A DNA stretch of 64,000 bases from Adhaeribacter arboris. GTDB taxonomy: Bacteria; Bacteroidota; Bacteroidia; Cytophagales; Hymenobacteraceae. The stretch is from assembly GCF_003023845.1 (NCBI RefSeq), contig NZ_PYFT01000001.1:6820001-6884000 (forward strand), in the 5' to 3' direction. A program made the translations under genes and the position numbers. Positions 44,862-53,777 of this stretch are shown here, in pieces (the first letter of the stretch is position 1; the number at the start of each line of letters is the position of its first letter). A model generated the notes under the pieces. The model did no database searches, had not been told where the DNA came from, and saw only the letters and a list, made by a program, of their open reading frames with translations.

Positions 44862-44929
44862 TTTTGAAAGGTTAACTGCCAGACTTAATTAAAAACGTTC
44901 CTTTCAAAAGGCTTAGCTGAATTTATAAG

Positions 44930-44963
44930 CGTGCAATATCCGTTTAAAAACGGCTATTGCACG
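44930..44963. other. Two-part strong hairpin downstream of the permease gene
   Basis: CGTGCAATA (44930-44938) pairs with TATTGCACG (44955-44963), and inside it CCGTTT (44940-44945) pairs with AAACGG (44948-44953), with a single mismatch between. No T-tract follows, so it is not a typical terminator. It may stabilise the mRNA end or be a protein-binding site. The remaining 44862-45182 has no gene. Confidence 0.5.
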
Positions 44964-45182
44964 ACTAAGCAGCCTTTAAAAGAAGGGATTTAGGAAGTTG
45001 AAGAGCAGTACTGAACTAAGATTAATGCCAAACAAGGGCTCTCGTTGAAATGGAATCATCCTCCAGAGGCGACATTTAAAAAGGTGTTTGCTTGTATACA
45101 GCGATGGGGAAGAAAAAGGCGGCATATTTTAGCTTTAGTGCCAGTCTTAACTTTAGATAAATAGTTTCTTAAGAACAGTATT

Positions 45183-45213
45183 AAAAAGCCAGCCCGTAAA
45201 CGGCTGGCTTCTT
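45183..45213 (-). terminator. Terminator of the duplicated secreted-protein locus
   Basis: AAGCCAGCC (45186-45194) pairs perfectly with 45202-45210 around CGTAAAC. A run of T follows on the minus strand. Counterpart of 38875-38904. Confidence 0.8.
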
Positions 45214-45238
45214 TTATTATTTCGGGTTCCTGCCTATG

Positions 45239-45649
45239 CTAACTAATCGTGAGCTGCTTAGAAGCCTTTTGGGAGGGCACCGTTTTAAGTTCAAATTGCT
45301 ATTGCTGTGTGGTCTTACCATCCGTAACTTTTACCTGGTACACCCCATTAGCCAAAACTGTCAGGTCAAAGCGGACGAGGGTTCCCTTATCGTTTTTTGC
45401 CAATGTTTTGGTAGCAATGTTTTTTTCGGTGGCATCATACAGGCGAATCGTCATCCGGGCATTTATTACGGAGGCAACCATGACATCTAAATTCGATTTT
45501 TGCAAGTGGCCAAAGGTGACGGCCAAATCAGTAGCAGGTGCTGGTTGTTCTTGCAGAGTGGTCCGGTTAGGTAAAGCAAAACTAACACTAGAAATGCCGA
45601 CAATTAAAGTAAAAAGCAGGGCGGTAACTAAATTTTTCATGTTTTTCAT
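45239..45649 (-). pseudogene. Paralogue of the small secreted protein with premature stop
   Basis: Signal peptide NLVTALLFTLIVGISSVSFA, then the same domain as 38935-39345 (VYQVKVTDGKTTQQ). The frame stops at TAG 45299-45301 after 116 residues. Reading through gives QFELKTVPSQKASKQLTIS and a second stop at 45239-45241, matching the C-terminus of the intact copy (QFELKTVPSQAASQQLSLG). So a single CAG-to-TAG change cut off about 20 residues. The remaining protein may still fold; gene status is uncertain. Confidence 0.8.
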
Positions 45650-45917
45650 ATTGGTAAATAGTTTAAAGTAAAGTGGTTAAAATAAGGGCGGCTAACTAGC
45701 GGCCGGTTTAATAATTCAAAGGAAGCCCTTTTACTACTAGGTAAAAAATGGAATAGACCACAGGCCCGGGAACTTAGACCAGTAGTAAATACGAGTCTAT
45801 GAATGTCCTTTTATGAGCTTTATAAAGGCGCTAGCGCCTTTCTATAGGGAGAAAAGTTCTTTTCATCTTTAAATTCGGGGCACTGATAAATCTAAAAAGC
45901 CGGAGGAAAGAGATTTA
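45650..45917. repeat. Upstream part of a duplicated locus, copy B
   Basis: Aligns with 39346-39612; see shared strings there. The centre of copy B contains an additional short hairpin, AAAGGCGCTAGCGCCTTT, at about 45825-45841, where copy A has a diverged version. Confidence 0.7.
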
Positions 45918-46576
45918 ATAAGTTTGTTCGTGAACAAAAATTGGAACTGCTTTAGAGTGGAAGGGAAAATTTTTAAATGGCCGTCTCGCAATTAGAGATA
46001 AGAAGATGTAAAGGAACAATGCTTTTATGATGTCAATTAATTCGGTTTTTATTACAAAATCATCCTGGGTAATCGCTTTTTTACACGCAGAAAACACTTT
46101 TTTATAAGCTCAAAAATTCTAAATCCGGAAACTCCGCTTAAGTAGATTTTATTTTTCTAATTTTTTCGTATTGTATTCATACTGTTCTCTAATTAATATC
46201 GAGTTTCTTATTTATTGATAGTAAATTTCTTAGAATAATTATATTGTACAGCTGAGCTAATGTAACTAATAGATTTATATAATTTATTAATACTTGAATT
46301 ATACCTTAATGATAAGCGGTTTTATTAAATTGAAATAAACCGATTTTACCATCTACCTTCATTGGATTCAAACCCATGCTTTTAGTTTAGTAACCAGATA
46401 TTTACCAATGAGAACCGCCAGTTTGTAAATTGCCATCATCCAGAATTAGGTAATACTATTAATTAACGCTATCTTCCTAAAAAGTCATAAGCAGCTGATT
46501 CTTTTATTCTTACAGAATTAATTATTGCAAGCCCGCTCTCCTACGGCTCTATGGCGGTTACTTAACCTTACGAAGC
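45918..46576. other. Intergenic region, no gene supported
   Basis: AT-rich leader region of the glycosyltransferase operon. A 60-codon minus-strand frame (45915-46097, FSACKKAITQDDFVIKTELI) has protein-like composition but no family and no neighbours, so it is left uncalled. Confidence 0.4.
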
Positions 46577-48856
46577 ATGAAAATAGCCTATATATCTACT
46601 TTTTTACCCCGCGAATGTGGTATAGCCACTTTTAATAATAATGTTGTCAGGGCAATATTGGCAAACCTGAAATTGCAGAGACAAACCTGGCAGGCAAGCG
46701 TATTTGGAATGGCAATGAATGATTCGGAAAGTTTGTCTGAATACGAATACCCGGAAGAAGTTAAGTTTGTAATCCGCCAGAATAGTCAAAAGGATTATAT
46801 CTTAGCAGCAACTTATATAAACACCAGCGATGCAGATGTTTGCATACTGGAGCATGAATTTGGAATTTTCGGGGGAGAAAGTGGTATTTATATATTACCC
46901 TTGCTGCATCGCTTAGAGAAACCTCTGATTACTGTACTTCACACTATTTTAAAGGAACCTTCCTATACCCAAAAAATCATTATCCAGGAAATAGCCCAGC
47001 GCTCCGCCAAATTAATGGTTATGAGTCGGCGGGGAATTGAATTCCTGATTGATATATATGGCATTGCACCCGAGAAAATTCAATTTATTCAACACGGAGC
47101 GCCCGATTTGGAGGCTCCTCAGGTTAATCCCTTGCATGCTATATCTCCCTTCCGGAACCGGCGGGTACTTTTTACCTTCGGGCTGCTAAGCCGCAACAAA
47201 GGACTAGAAACGGTAATTCGGGCTTTGCCCGCTATTGTGGCGCAACACCCGGATGTTACCTATGTAGTGTTAGGAAATACCCACCCGGGCGTGCTGCGTA
47301 GTTCGGGCGAAGAGTACCGGGAACAATTAAAACTGCTGGCAATAAAATTGAAAGTAGACAAGCACTTGGTTTTCATTAATAAATTTGTTTCCGAAGAAGA
47401 GCTGATTAATTATCTGAAAGCGGCTACCATTTACATTACCCCTTATAACAACGAGGCCCAGATTACCAGTGGCACTTTATCTTATGCAATCGGTGCGGGT
47501 GCCGCAGTAGTATCTACTCCCTATTGGCATGCTCTGGAACTGCTCGCCGAAGACCGGGGTCGTTTATTTGGATTTAAAGATTCGGAAGCTCTCGCAGAAA
47601 TTGTAAATGAATTACTAAACAATCCCGAAGAATTAAAAGCACTGCAACAAAATGCGTACGAGTATGGGCTGCAACTACGCTGGCCTAAGATTGGGGCGGA
47701 GTATATTCAGGCGATAGAGCTAGCCCTTACCCAAGCGGAAGTAGGCGAACCCAAACTTCTTCATATTGTAGACCCGGAAATTATTCCCGAGTTTAGTTTA
47801 GCGCATGTACGCCGGCTTACCGACGATACCGGCATTGTGCAACATGCCAAGTACGGCATACCCAATTTAAAAGAAGGCTACTGCCTGGATGATAATGCCC
47901 GAGCCTTAATTATGGCCCTGATGGCCTATCAGCAGAATAAAAGTCAGGAGGCTCTTGCCTTATTGCCTATTTACCTCAGTTACATTCATTATATGCAGCG
48001 CGAGGACGGTAATTTCCGTAATTTTCTGAGTTTCACCCGCCAGTATCTCGACGAAATTGGTTCTGAAGATTCTTTTGGCCGTACGGTTTGGGCTTTAGGT
48101 TACCTGATAAGTTGTGCGCCCAACAATTCTTACCGGGAATTTGCCGGAGAATTATTTTCCAGGTCAGTTATTCACTTTAAACAACTTCACCATTTACGCG
48201 GCATTGGTAATACCATTATTGGCGTTGCCTATTATTTAAAAACCCACCCGGATGATGAAGGAATGGTGCGGGAACTGATTAATTTAACCGCTTCTTTAAT
48301 GCATGCCTACGAAACTCATCGGGAAGATACCTGGCACTGGTTTGAAGATAAGCTTACCTATGATAATGCTATTTTGCCGCTAGCGTTACTACACTCCTGC
48401 GAAATTACCGGTGATGAACAAGTAAAGCGGGTAGCCATGGAGTCTATGTCTTTTCTGGATATTTTAAGTTTTAAAAATGGGTTCCTTAGCCCTATTGGTA
48501 ACCAAGGATGGTATAGCCAAGGCAATGAGATGCCCTTATTTGACCAACAGGCAATTGAAACTATGGCCATGGTTTTAATGTATCTACAGGCTTACCAAAC
48601 CACGCGTGAACCGGAATTTATTCAGAAAATGTTTGTCAGTTACCAATGGTTTCTGGGGGAAAATATTTTACGTGTGCCCTTGTACGACCAGGAAACAAAG
48701 GGGTGTTGTGATGGCCTGCAGCAAACGGCTATTAACCGGAACCAAGGAGCCGAGAGTACCCTGGCATATCTAATTTCTCATCTTACCGTTTTAAAAGCTC
48801 TGGAATTAGAATACCAATACGACCTGGCTGATAAAGAATTAGCACCCACAGTATGA
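46577..48856 (+). CDS. GT4 glycosyltransferase fused to an (alpha/alpha)6 toroid domain
   Basis: 759 residues. Residues 1-385 are a GT-B fold glycosyltransferase of family 4: KIAYISTFLPRECGIATF, ILEHEFGIFGGESG, FTFGLLSRNKGLETVIRALP and an EAQITSGTLSYAIGAGAAV donor-binding region. Residues about 410-750 are helical with DNARALIMALMAYQ, EDSFGRTVWALGYLI, WHWFEDKLTYDNAILPLALL and RNQGAESTLAYLISHL. This resembles an (alpha/alpha)6 barrel as in mannosidase-like or phosphorylase-like domains. It overlaps the next GT4 gene by 4 bases, and GH130 follows convergently. The group is probably for synthesis and turnover of a mannose-containing oligosaccharide; substrate is inferred from GH130 only. Confidence 0.85.
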   Translation: MKIAYISTFLPRECGIATFNNNVVRAILANLKLQRQTWQASVFGMAMNDSESLSEYEYPEEVKFVIRQNSQKDYILAATYINTSDADVCILEHEFGIFGGESGIYILPLLHRLEKPLITVLHTILKEPSYTQKIIIQEIAQRSAKLMVMSRRGIEFLIDIYGIAPEKIQFIQHGAPDLEAPQVNPLHAISPFRNRRVLFTFGLLSRNKGLETVIRALPAIVAQHPDVTYVVLGNTHPGVLRSSGEEYREQLKLLAIKLKVDKHLVFINKFVSEEELINYLKAATIYITPYNNEAQITSGTLSYAIGAGAAVVSTPYWHALELLAEDRGRLFGFKDSEALAEIVNELLNNPEELKALQQNAYEYGLQLRWPKIGAEYIQAIELALTQAEVGEPKLLHIVDPEIIPEFSLAHVRRLTDDTGIVQHAKYGIPNLKEGYCLDDNARALIMALMAYQQNKSQEALALLPIYLSYIHYMQREDGNFRNFLSFTRQYLDEIGSEDSFGRTVWALGYLISCAPNNSYREFAGELFSRSVIHFKQLHHLRGIGNTIIGVAYYLKTHPDDEGMVRELINLTASLMHAYETHREDTWHWFEDKLTYDNAILPLALLHSCEITGDEQVKRVAMESMSFLDILSFKNGFLSPIGNQGWYSQGNEMPLFDQQAIETMAMVLMYLQAYQTTREPEFIQKMFVSYQWFLGENILRVPLYDQETKGCCDGLQQTAINRNQGAESTLAYLISHLTVLKALELEYQYDLADKELAPTV

Positions 48857-49860
48857 GGGTAGCTGTACTAGCACCCATTGCCTGGCGAACGCCGCCCCGA
48901 CACTATGGCCCCTGGGAACAAATGGCATCTAACGTGGCGGAAGGTTTAGTAGCCACTGGTATGGAAGTTACCCTGTTTGCTACTGCCGATTCCATTACGC
49001 AGGGCAAACTGGACGCGGTAGTTCAAAAAGGTTATGAGGAAGACCGTGAGCAGGATGCTAAGGTGGTAGAGTGTCTGCATATCAGTAACCTGATGGAAAA
49101 AGCAAGTCAATTTGATATTATCCATAATCATTTTGATTTTTTACCGCTTAGCTATTCCAAATTGATTTCTACGCCTATGGTGACGACTATTCACGGATTT
49201 TCGTCTTCTAGAATTATTCCGGTGTATCAAAAATATGCAGCTAATACAAGTTATGTTGCCATTAGCCACGCTGACCGCAGCCCTCAGTTGCCATATATAG
49301 CCACTGTGTATAATGGACTACGCACGGAGGATTTTACCTTTATCGAGCAACCAGAGGATTATTTATTATTTTTAGGTCGCATCCATCCGGATAAAGGCAC
49401 GGCGGAAGCTATTCAAATTGCCCAGCAATGCGAAAAAAAATTACTTATAGCCGGTATTATTCAGGACCAGACTTACTTCCAGGAGAAAGTACAACCTTTT
49501 TTAAAGGACTCCATTATCTTTCTGGGTCACGTGGGTCCGGAACAAAGAAATAAATTGCTGGGAAATGCCGCGGCATTATTGCATCCCATTCACTTCAACG
49601 AACCATTTGGCTTAAGTGTGGCAGAAGCAATGCTTTGCGGAACACCGGTTATTGCCTTCAACAAAGGCTCCATGCCCGAGTTAATTCAAGCTAACCAGAC
49701 GGGTTTTTTAGTGGACAATGTTTCTGAGGCCGTGGAAGCAGTTCAGCAACTCGGAAAAATAAACCGGTTAGACTGCCGGGAATGGGCTACCACAAACTTT
49801 TCGCAGCAAAAAATGACAAGTGACTACCTTACCGTTTACCATCAGATATTAAACCGCTGA
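48853..49860 (+). CDS. GT4 family glycosyltransferase
   Basis: 335 residues. GT-B fold: VAVLAPIAWRTPPRHYGPWE at the start, FDIIHNHFDFLPLSY in the N-domain, then YLLFLGRIHPDKGTAEAI and FNEPFGLSVAEAMLCGTPVI with the EX7E nucleotide-sugar motif. Starts inside the end of the fusion glycosyltransferase (4-base overlap), so translation is coupled. Its 3' end overlaps the GH130 gene by 12 bases in convergent orientation. Confidence 0.9.
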   Translation: MRVAVLAPIAWRTPPRHYGPWEQMASNVAEGLVATGMEVTLFATADSITQGKLDAVVQKGYEEDREQDAKVVECLHISNLMEKASQFDIIHNHFDFLPLSYSKLISTPMVTTIHGFSSSRIIPVYQKYAANTSYVAISHADRSPQLPYIATVYNGLRTEDFTFIEQPEDYLLFLGRIHPDKGTAEAIQIAQQCEKKLLIAGIIQDQTYFQEKVQPFLKDSIIFLGHVGPEQRNKLLGNAAALLHPIHFNEPFGLSVAEAMLCGTPVIAFNKGSMPELIQANQTGFLVDNVSEAVEAVQQLGKINRLDCREWATTNFSQQKMTSDYLTVYHQILNR

Positions 49861-51321
49861 AGACTTATCCAGAAGCTTATTGAGCAAAGAGGTTACATCA
49901 ACGGTTACAAACGAAGAACTGTAATCAGATAAACCATAAGGAATAACCAGTTTGCCATTATGAATTAGAGAGCCGCAGGAATACAGTACATTGGGTACGT
50001 AACCTTCTCTTTCTTCCTTGTTAGGGATAAGCAAAGGCTCACTTAAATGACCTATTTCTATTGCCGGATTATCCAGGCTAAGCAAACTTACGCCCAGGCA
50101 GTATCTTCGCATCGGACCAACCCCATGCGTAATTACCAGCCAGCCCTGTTCCGTTTCTATGGGCGAACCGCAGTTACCAATTTGAATAAATTCCCAGGGA
50201 TATTTGGGTTCCTGGATTCTCACTGGGTTTTCCCATACATTAATGTTATCCGAAAACATAATATAATTGCTCCAGCCATCAATTCGGGATATCATGGCAA
50301 ACTTGCCGTTGATTTTACGGGGAAATAAAGCCAGATTCTTGTTATGCGCTCCGGCTCCGTAAAGGGGCATTACCCGGAAGTGGTAAAAATCGCGGGTTTT
50401 AATTAATTTAGGCATAATAGCCGAACCATCGTAGGCCGTATAGGTGGCATAGTAAACCGTACGCCCGTCTTCTTCGGTAAAGTTCACAAATCTAGCGTCT
50501 TCTATACCTTTGCGTTCAAAGTCTGAAATAGGGAAAATGACCCTATCTGATATATCCGTATCTAATGAAAAGGCTAAATCGTAATGCGCATCGGCCAGCC
50601 AGAGCACCTTTTCGTATTCTCTTTTCTGGGCACTATCTGGCTGTAATTCCTGCGCAGCCATTACCAGTTTTCTAAGCGAAGTAAAATCAAACTCTTCGTT
50701 TAATTGTTCTTCTACTTCCTGTAATACTTGCGGGTTTATTTGGGTGGTAAAGGCATTGTCGAAGAATGTTTTTTTGTTAAACATGGCTCCGCTCACTAGT
50801 TCTGCTTCATCGATGTAATTACCGGCAGGCAACACCACTATATTCGCATCTTTGTCCAGCAAGGCCCGCCGAAAAACAATAGAAGAGATATGGCCTTCAC
50901 CTACTGCCCTGAAACTAATAATAATTCTTTTTTCTCCTGCTTCCAGTTCGGACTGGTCCGGGTCTTCTACAATAGATGGATTAAAAAAAGCAGCTGATTC
51001 AATGGAATATTCATGGGTGAAGTAGGACCCCAGTAATAATTTCCGGTAAGGTTCCATTTTTCCATAATCCAAACCTAACTCGGGGAACAGATATTGTAAC
51101 TTGGCGCAGTGCCGGTTTAATACCTTGGTAATGTTTCGGTGCCTTTTGGAGTATTCCTGTAAAATGGGGGAGATGGTACTAAATACTTGTTCTTCACTGA
51201 GGCGCATCACCCGGCTTATAACATGTCGGGCACGTTCATCGCCATTAAAAAAGAAACGGGCAATTACCCGTTTCATATCCGGATTCACTTTTACAGATTT
51301 TCTTTCAATGGAAAGTCTCAT
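49849..51321 (-). CDS. Glycoside hydrolase family 130 protein (mannoside phosphorylase/mannosidase)
   Basis: About 490 residues from ATG 51321 (RLSIERKSVKVNPDMKRVIA); the frame is open to 51357 but the family begins near the later start. The five-bladed propeller includes AAFFNPSIVEDPDQ, IEDARFVNFTEEDGRTVYYA with the catalytic Asp, LFPRKINGKFAMISRIDGWS and GNCGSPIETEQGWLVITHGV. GH130 enzymes cleave beta-mannosides with phosphate or water. Family assignment is solid, but phosphorylase versus hydrolase cannot be decided by eye. Convergent with two glycosyltransferase genes. Confidence 0.9.
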   Translation of the reverse strand: MRLSIERKSVKVNPDMKRVIARFFFNGDERARHVISRVMRLSEEQVFSTISPILQEYSKRHRNITKVLNRHCAKLQYLFPELGLDYGKMEPYRKLLLGSYFTHEYSIESAAFFNPSIVEDPDQSELEAGEKRIIISFRAVGEGHISSIVFRRALLDKDANIVVLPAGNYIDEAELVSGAMFNKKTFFDNAFTTQINPQVLQEVEEQLNEEFDFTSLRKLVMAAQELQPDSAQKREYEKVLWLADAHYDLAFSLDTDISDRVIFPISDFERKGIEDARFVNFTEEDGRTVYYATYTAYDGSAIMPKLIKTRDFYHFRVMPLYGAGAHNKNLALFPRKINGKFAMISRIDGWSNYIMFSDNINVWENPVRIQEPKYPWEFIQIGNCGSPIETEQGWLVITHGVGPMRRYCLGVSLLSLDNPAIEIGHLSEPLLIPNKEEREGYVPNVLYSCGSLIHNGKLVIPYGLSDYSSSFVTVDVTSLLNKLLDKSSAV

Positions 51322-51521
51322 GGTATTTGGGTATAAAGAAAAAAGACGATCCACCAATGAAAGCCTTAACTAGGTAGTTAGGTACGTGATTGATTTTCAA
51401 TACCCAAATTCACTATATTTCTTAAAGATAGACTAAATTTAGGTGGACAGACTCTTTTATTTTTAAAGGATAGTTTACCAGAATTTAGAATTATTGCATT
51501 TTCTTAGATTTCCTAAATTAA

Positions 51522-51695
51522 TCACTTGATTGCCTCATTGCTTCGCGTTGCATGTTGGTCAATTTTATTTAAGTCCCATTTTTGCAAGCAGGAAGCAATT
51601 GAGGCTTCTGATAAATCGGCCTTTAAATTAGTATCTAAAATTGAGGCCAATTCTGCTAAAGTTTTATTGTAAACGGCACTTTTAGTTTTACTCAT
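51522..51695 (-). CDS. Small hypothetical protein (57 aa)
   Basis: ATG at 51695 (SKTKSAVYNKTLAELASILD), stop at 51522-51524. Helical, hydrophilic, with one Cys and one Trp (IASCLQKWDLNKIDQHAT). The composition is protein-like in this frame and poor in others. No family recognised. It lies between the divergent starts of GH130 and the end-to-start neighbour at 51763. Confidence 0.5.
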   Translation of the reverse strand: MSKTKSAVYNKTLAELASILDTNLKADLSEASIASCLQKWDLNKIDQHATRSNEAIK

Positions 51696-51762
51696 TATTT
51701 ATTTTGATTAGCTTCAATTTAAAGATAGAGAAAGGCCTCGCTTATTATCTATAGTTGTTAAT

Positions 51763-52857
51763 TTAATCAAGGTATTTGCTGTTATATTCTAGCTTGATGA
51801 GTTTGAAAGTTCCATAACATAAATCTCTATCTGGATAACTGTAAATGGTTTCTGCATTTCCAAACAGTTTGTAATTATTTATTTCATGGTAATCTTTTAA
51901 GGGAGTTGACCAAGGTAACTGCTTGCCAGCATCAGCAGAATAGCGGTCTTCCGAAACAAAATTTATGAGTTCGCCGCTGTCATTAAAGAACAGCCACGCA
52001 GAAACCGTGATATTGTTATTCGTAAAAGATGCTTTCACTTTATTATTTTCTACCTCTAACCACTTTATTCGCTTGTCAATAAGGGTAGGTGGAGCCAAAC
52101 AACACATGTCATTGAAAAAGGTAACCGTTTCTGACAAATCCATTTCTGCTCCGTCTTGGTATTGCACTTTGAACAAGGAGAACAGCCGGATATCCATATA
52201 AGCCGCTCCATTTTTAAAGCAGTGATAACCTGCCACAGGTAATTTTTTCATTACTGCTTTCATAAAAAATAACCGCGTTGGCGTTTCCATAAAATTATAC
52301 TGCTCGGAAGTAAAGGACATCCATTCGGATTGCTCGTCTTTTCTGATTTTGCCAGTAAATTCTACTTTAAAAGTATTCACCTTGGGTTTACCAAGAGAAC
52401 CTGTAAAACGAAGGTATTTTTTAACAGGCTCGGGTAAGTGCTGGATGTCGGTTTCTGTTAGTTCAGAATTTTGGAAATATTCTGGCTGCTGCAATCCGGT
52501 TTTAACAGCTTGTTGATATTGATTATAAAAATGGGATGTTGCATAGCCAATTATTGCGGCAATAAGAATAATTACATTGGCAATTGTTCCAAATTTAGCA
52601 TCGTGCCAAAAGAAACTAATCAAGACTTGTGAGGTCACTAAGGCTATCAATCCAAACAGCCACCAATAATTATTTTTTAAAGCAAATAATAGTGCGGCTA
52701 TTACAAAAAAGATACAAGCAAGCAGCCAAATCACCCCAAAAGGTTTTGAAATAGTTTGTGTTAATTGTTTTATCTCTGATAGTCTAAAAGCTTTCACAAA
52801 GCCAAGTAAATGGATTAACCCATGAACTATCATGAGTATAAAAAAGGCTATTCGCAT
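51763..52857 (-). CDS. Membrane protein with DUF6544-type soluble domain
   Basis: 364 residues. Four membrane spans in the first 110 residues (IAFFILMIVHGLIHLLGF, VIWLLACIFFVIAALLFAL, then two more). A soluble part starts at LPEPVKKYLRFTGSLGKPKV, followed by WMSFTSEQYNFMETPTRLFF, LSETVTFFNDMCCLAPPTLI and YHEINNYKLFGNAETIYSYP. The order of these motifs is that of the DUF6544 family, to the best of my recollection. Function unknown. Confidence 0.75.
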   Translation of the reverse strand: MRIAFFILMIVHGLIHLLGFVKAFRLSEIKQLTQTISKPFGVIWLLACIFFVIAALLFALKNNYWWLFGLIALVTSQVLISFFWHDAKFGTIANVIILIAAIIGYATSHFYNQYQQAVKTGLQQPEYFQNSELTETDIQHLPEPVKKYLRFTGSLGKPKVNTFKVEFTGKIRKDEQSEWMSFTSEQYNFMETPTRLFFMKAVMKKLPVAGYHCFKNGAAYMDIRLFSLFKVQYQDGAEMDLSETVTFFNDMCCLAPPTLIDKRIKWLEVENNKVKASFTNNNITVSAWLFFNDSGELINFVSEDRYSADAGKQLPWSTPLKDYHEINNYKLFGNAETIYSYPDRDLCYGTFKLIKLEYNSKYLD

Positions 52858-53216
52858 ACTTGACTATTCTATACTGTTGGCTCTTTGATGCTGGCTTCAA
52901 CTCATTGGTAGCATTCATGCATTTACTATAAAAACACATTCCTATAGGCCTCAGAATAGCTTTATAAGATTAGTTTATCACTTTTTATTTTACCCGTACT
53001 AATTTTTGTTTTTTCGGTTTTGCCTTCATAAATGGCTTCTCGGGTAAGGTGAGCAAAGGCCGGGTAGCGTGGTAAATTAGTTGCTTAGAGATACTTTTAT
53101 AAAATAGATAAACTTTTAAATAAATAGTAAATGTTGCTAGATAATTTGCCGATCAATTAAATACAAAATATCCATAAGTTTTAGGTTTTCATTCCTGTTA
53201 AATATTCTAAGTTGCG
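52858..53216. other. Intergenic region, no gene seen
   Basis: AT-rich; no credible open frame or strong hairpin. Holds the promoter of 51763-52857. Confidence 0.4.
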
Positions 53217-53570
53217 CTAATTCAGAAGTTGATAAATAGTTAGAATAAAAATAATTATCATGATGGCTGAATATATCAACTTATTGTATTTAGCTATAAA
53301 AGTAGGAAGATAAATATCAAAGTTGTCTTTCCTGGAATTGGAGTATTTACTGGCAATAAGAGTTAAGGGGCACCTGCCCTTAAAAATTAGTAAGGTAACG
53401 ACTTCTGCCATTATGAAACCGTAATCTATCCATAGCCATTTATCGAGTTTATTTACTATTGTTGCATAAAGCATATAGAAAATAATAGAACTGAAAAACA
53501 GCCATATTAAGGTGTGAATGATTTTAATCATTGTTAATTTTGCTCCGTACTCCATGTTATAATAGCGCAT
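53217..53570 (-). CDS. Small conserved-looking membrane protein
   Basis: 117 codons; the better start is the ATG at 53531 (IKIIHTLIWLFFSSIIFYML), giving 104 residues. Three membrane spans, with CPLTLIASKYSNSRKDNFDI between the second and third. The pattern occurs in uncharacterised proteins of this phylum. AT-rich, like the surrounding DNA. Function unknown. Confidence 0.65.
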   Translation of the reverse strand: MRYYNMEYGAKLTMIKIIHTLIWLFFSSIIFYMLYATIVNKLDKWLWIDYGFIMAEVVTLLIFKGRCPLTLIASKYSNSRKDNFDIYLPTFIAKYNKLIYSAIMIIIFILTIYQLLN

Positions 53571-53777
53571 CGCGGTTATTTATCAAATAACTACAAATCT
53601 TTTTAAGTGGGTTATTGCTTCGACAGTTATAATGCCTATTAAAACAATAGCACCGGCAAGAAAATATATTAGTCCAGAGAGCTTTACATTATTCGTAATA
53701 GATTAACTCTAATTAACCTCTAGCTATTTAGTTTTAAACCTGTAAAAGAAAGAAGGTTATTTTTTATTTTAGAAGTG

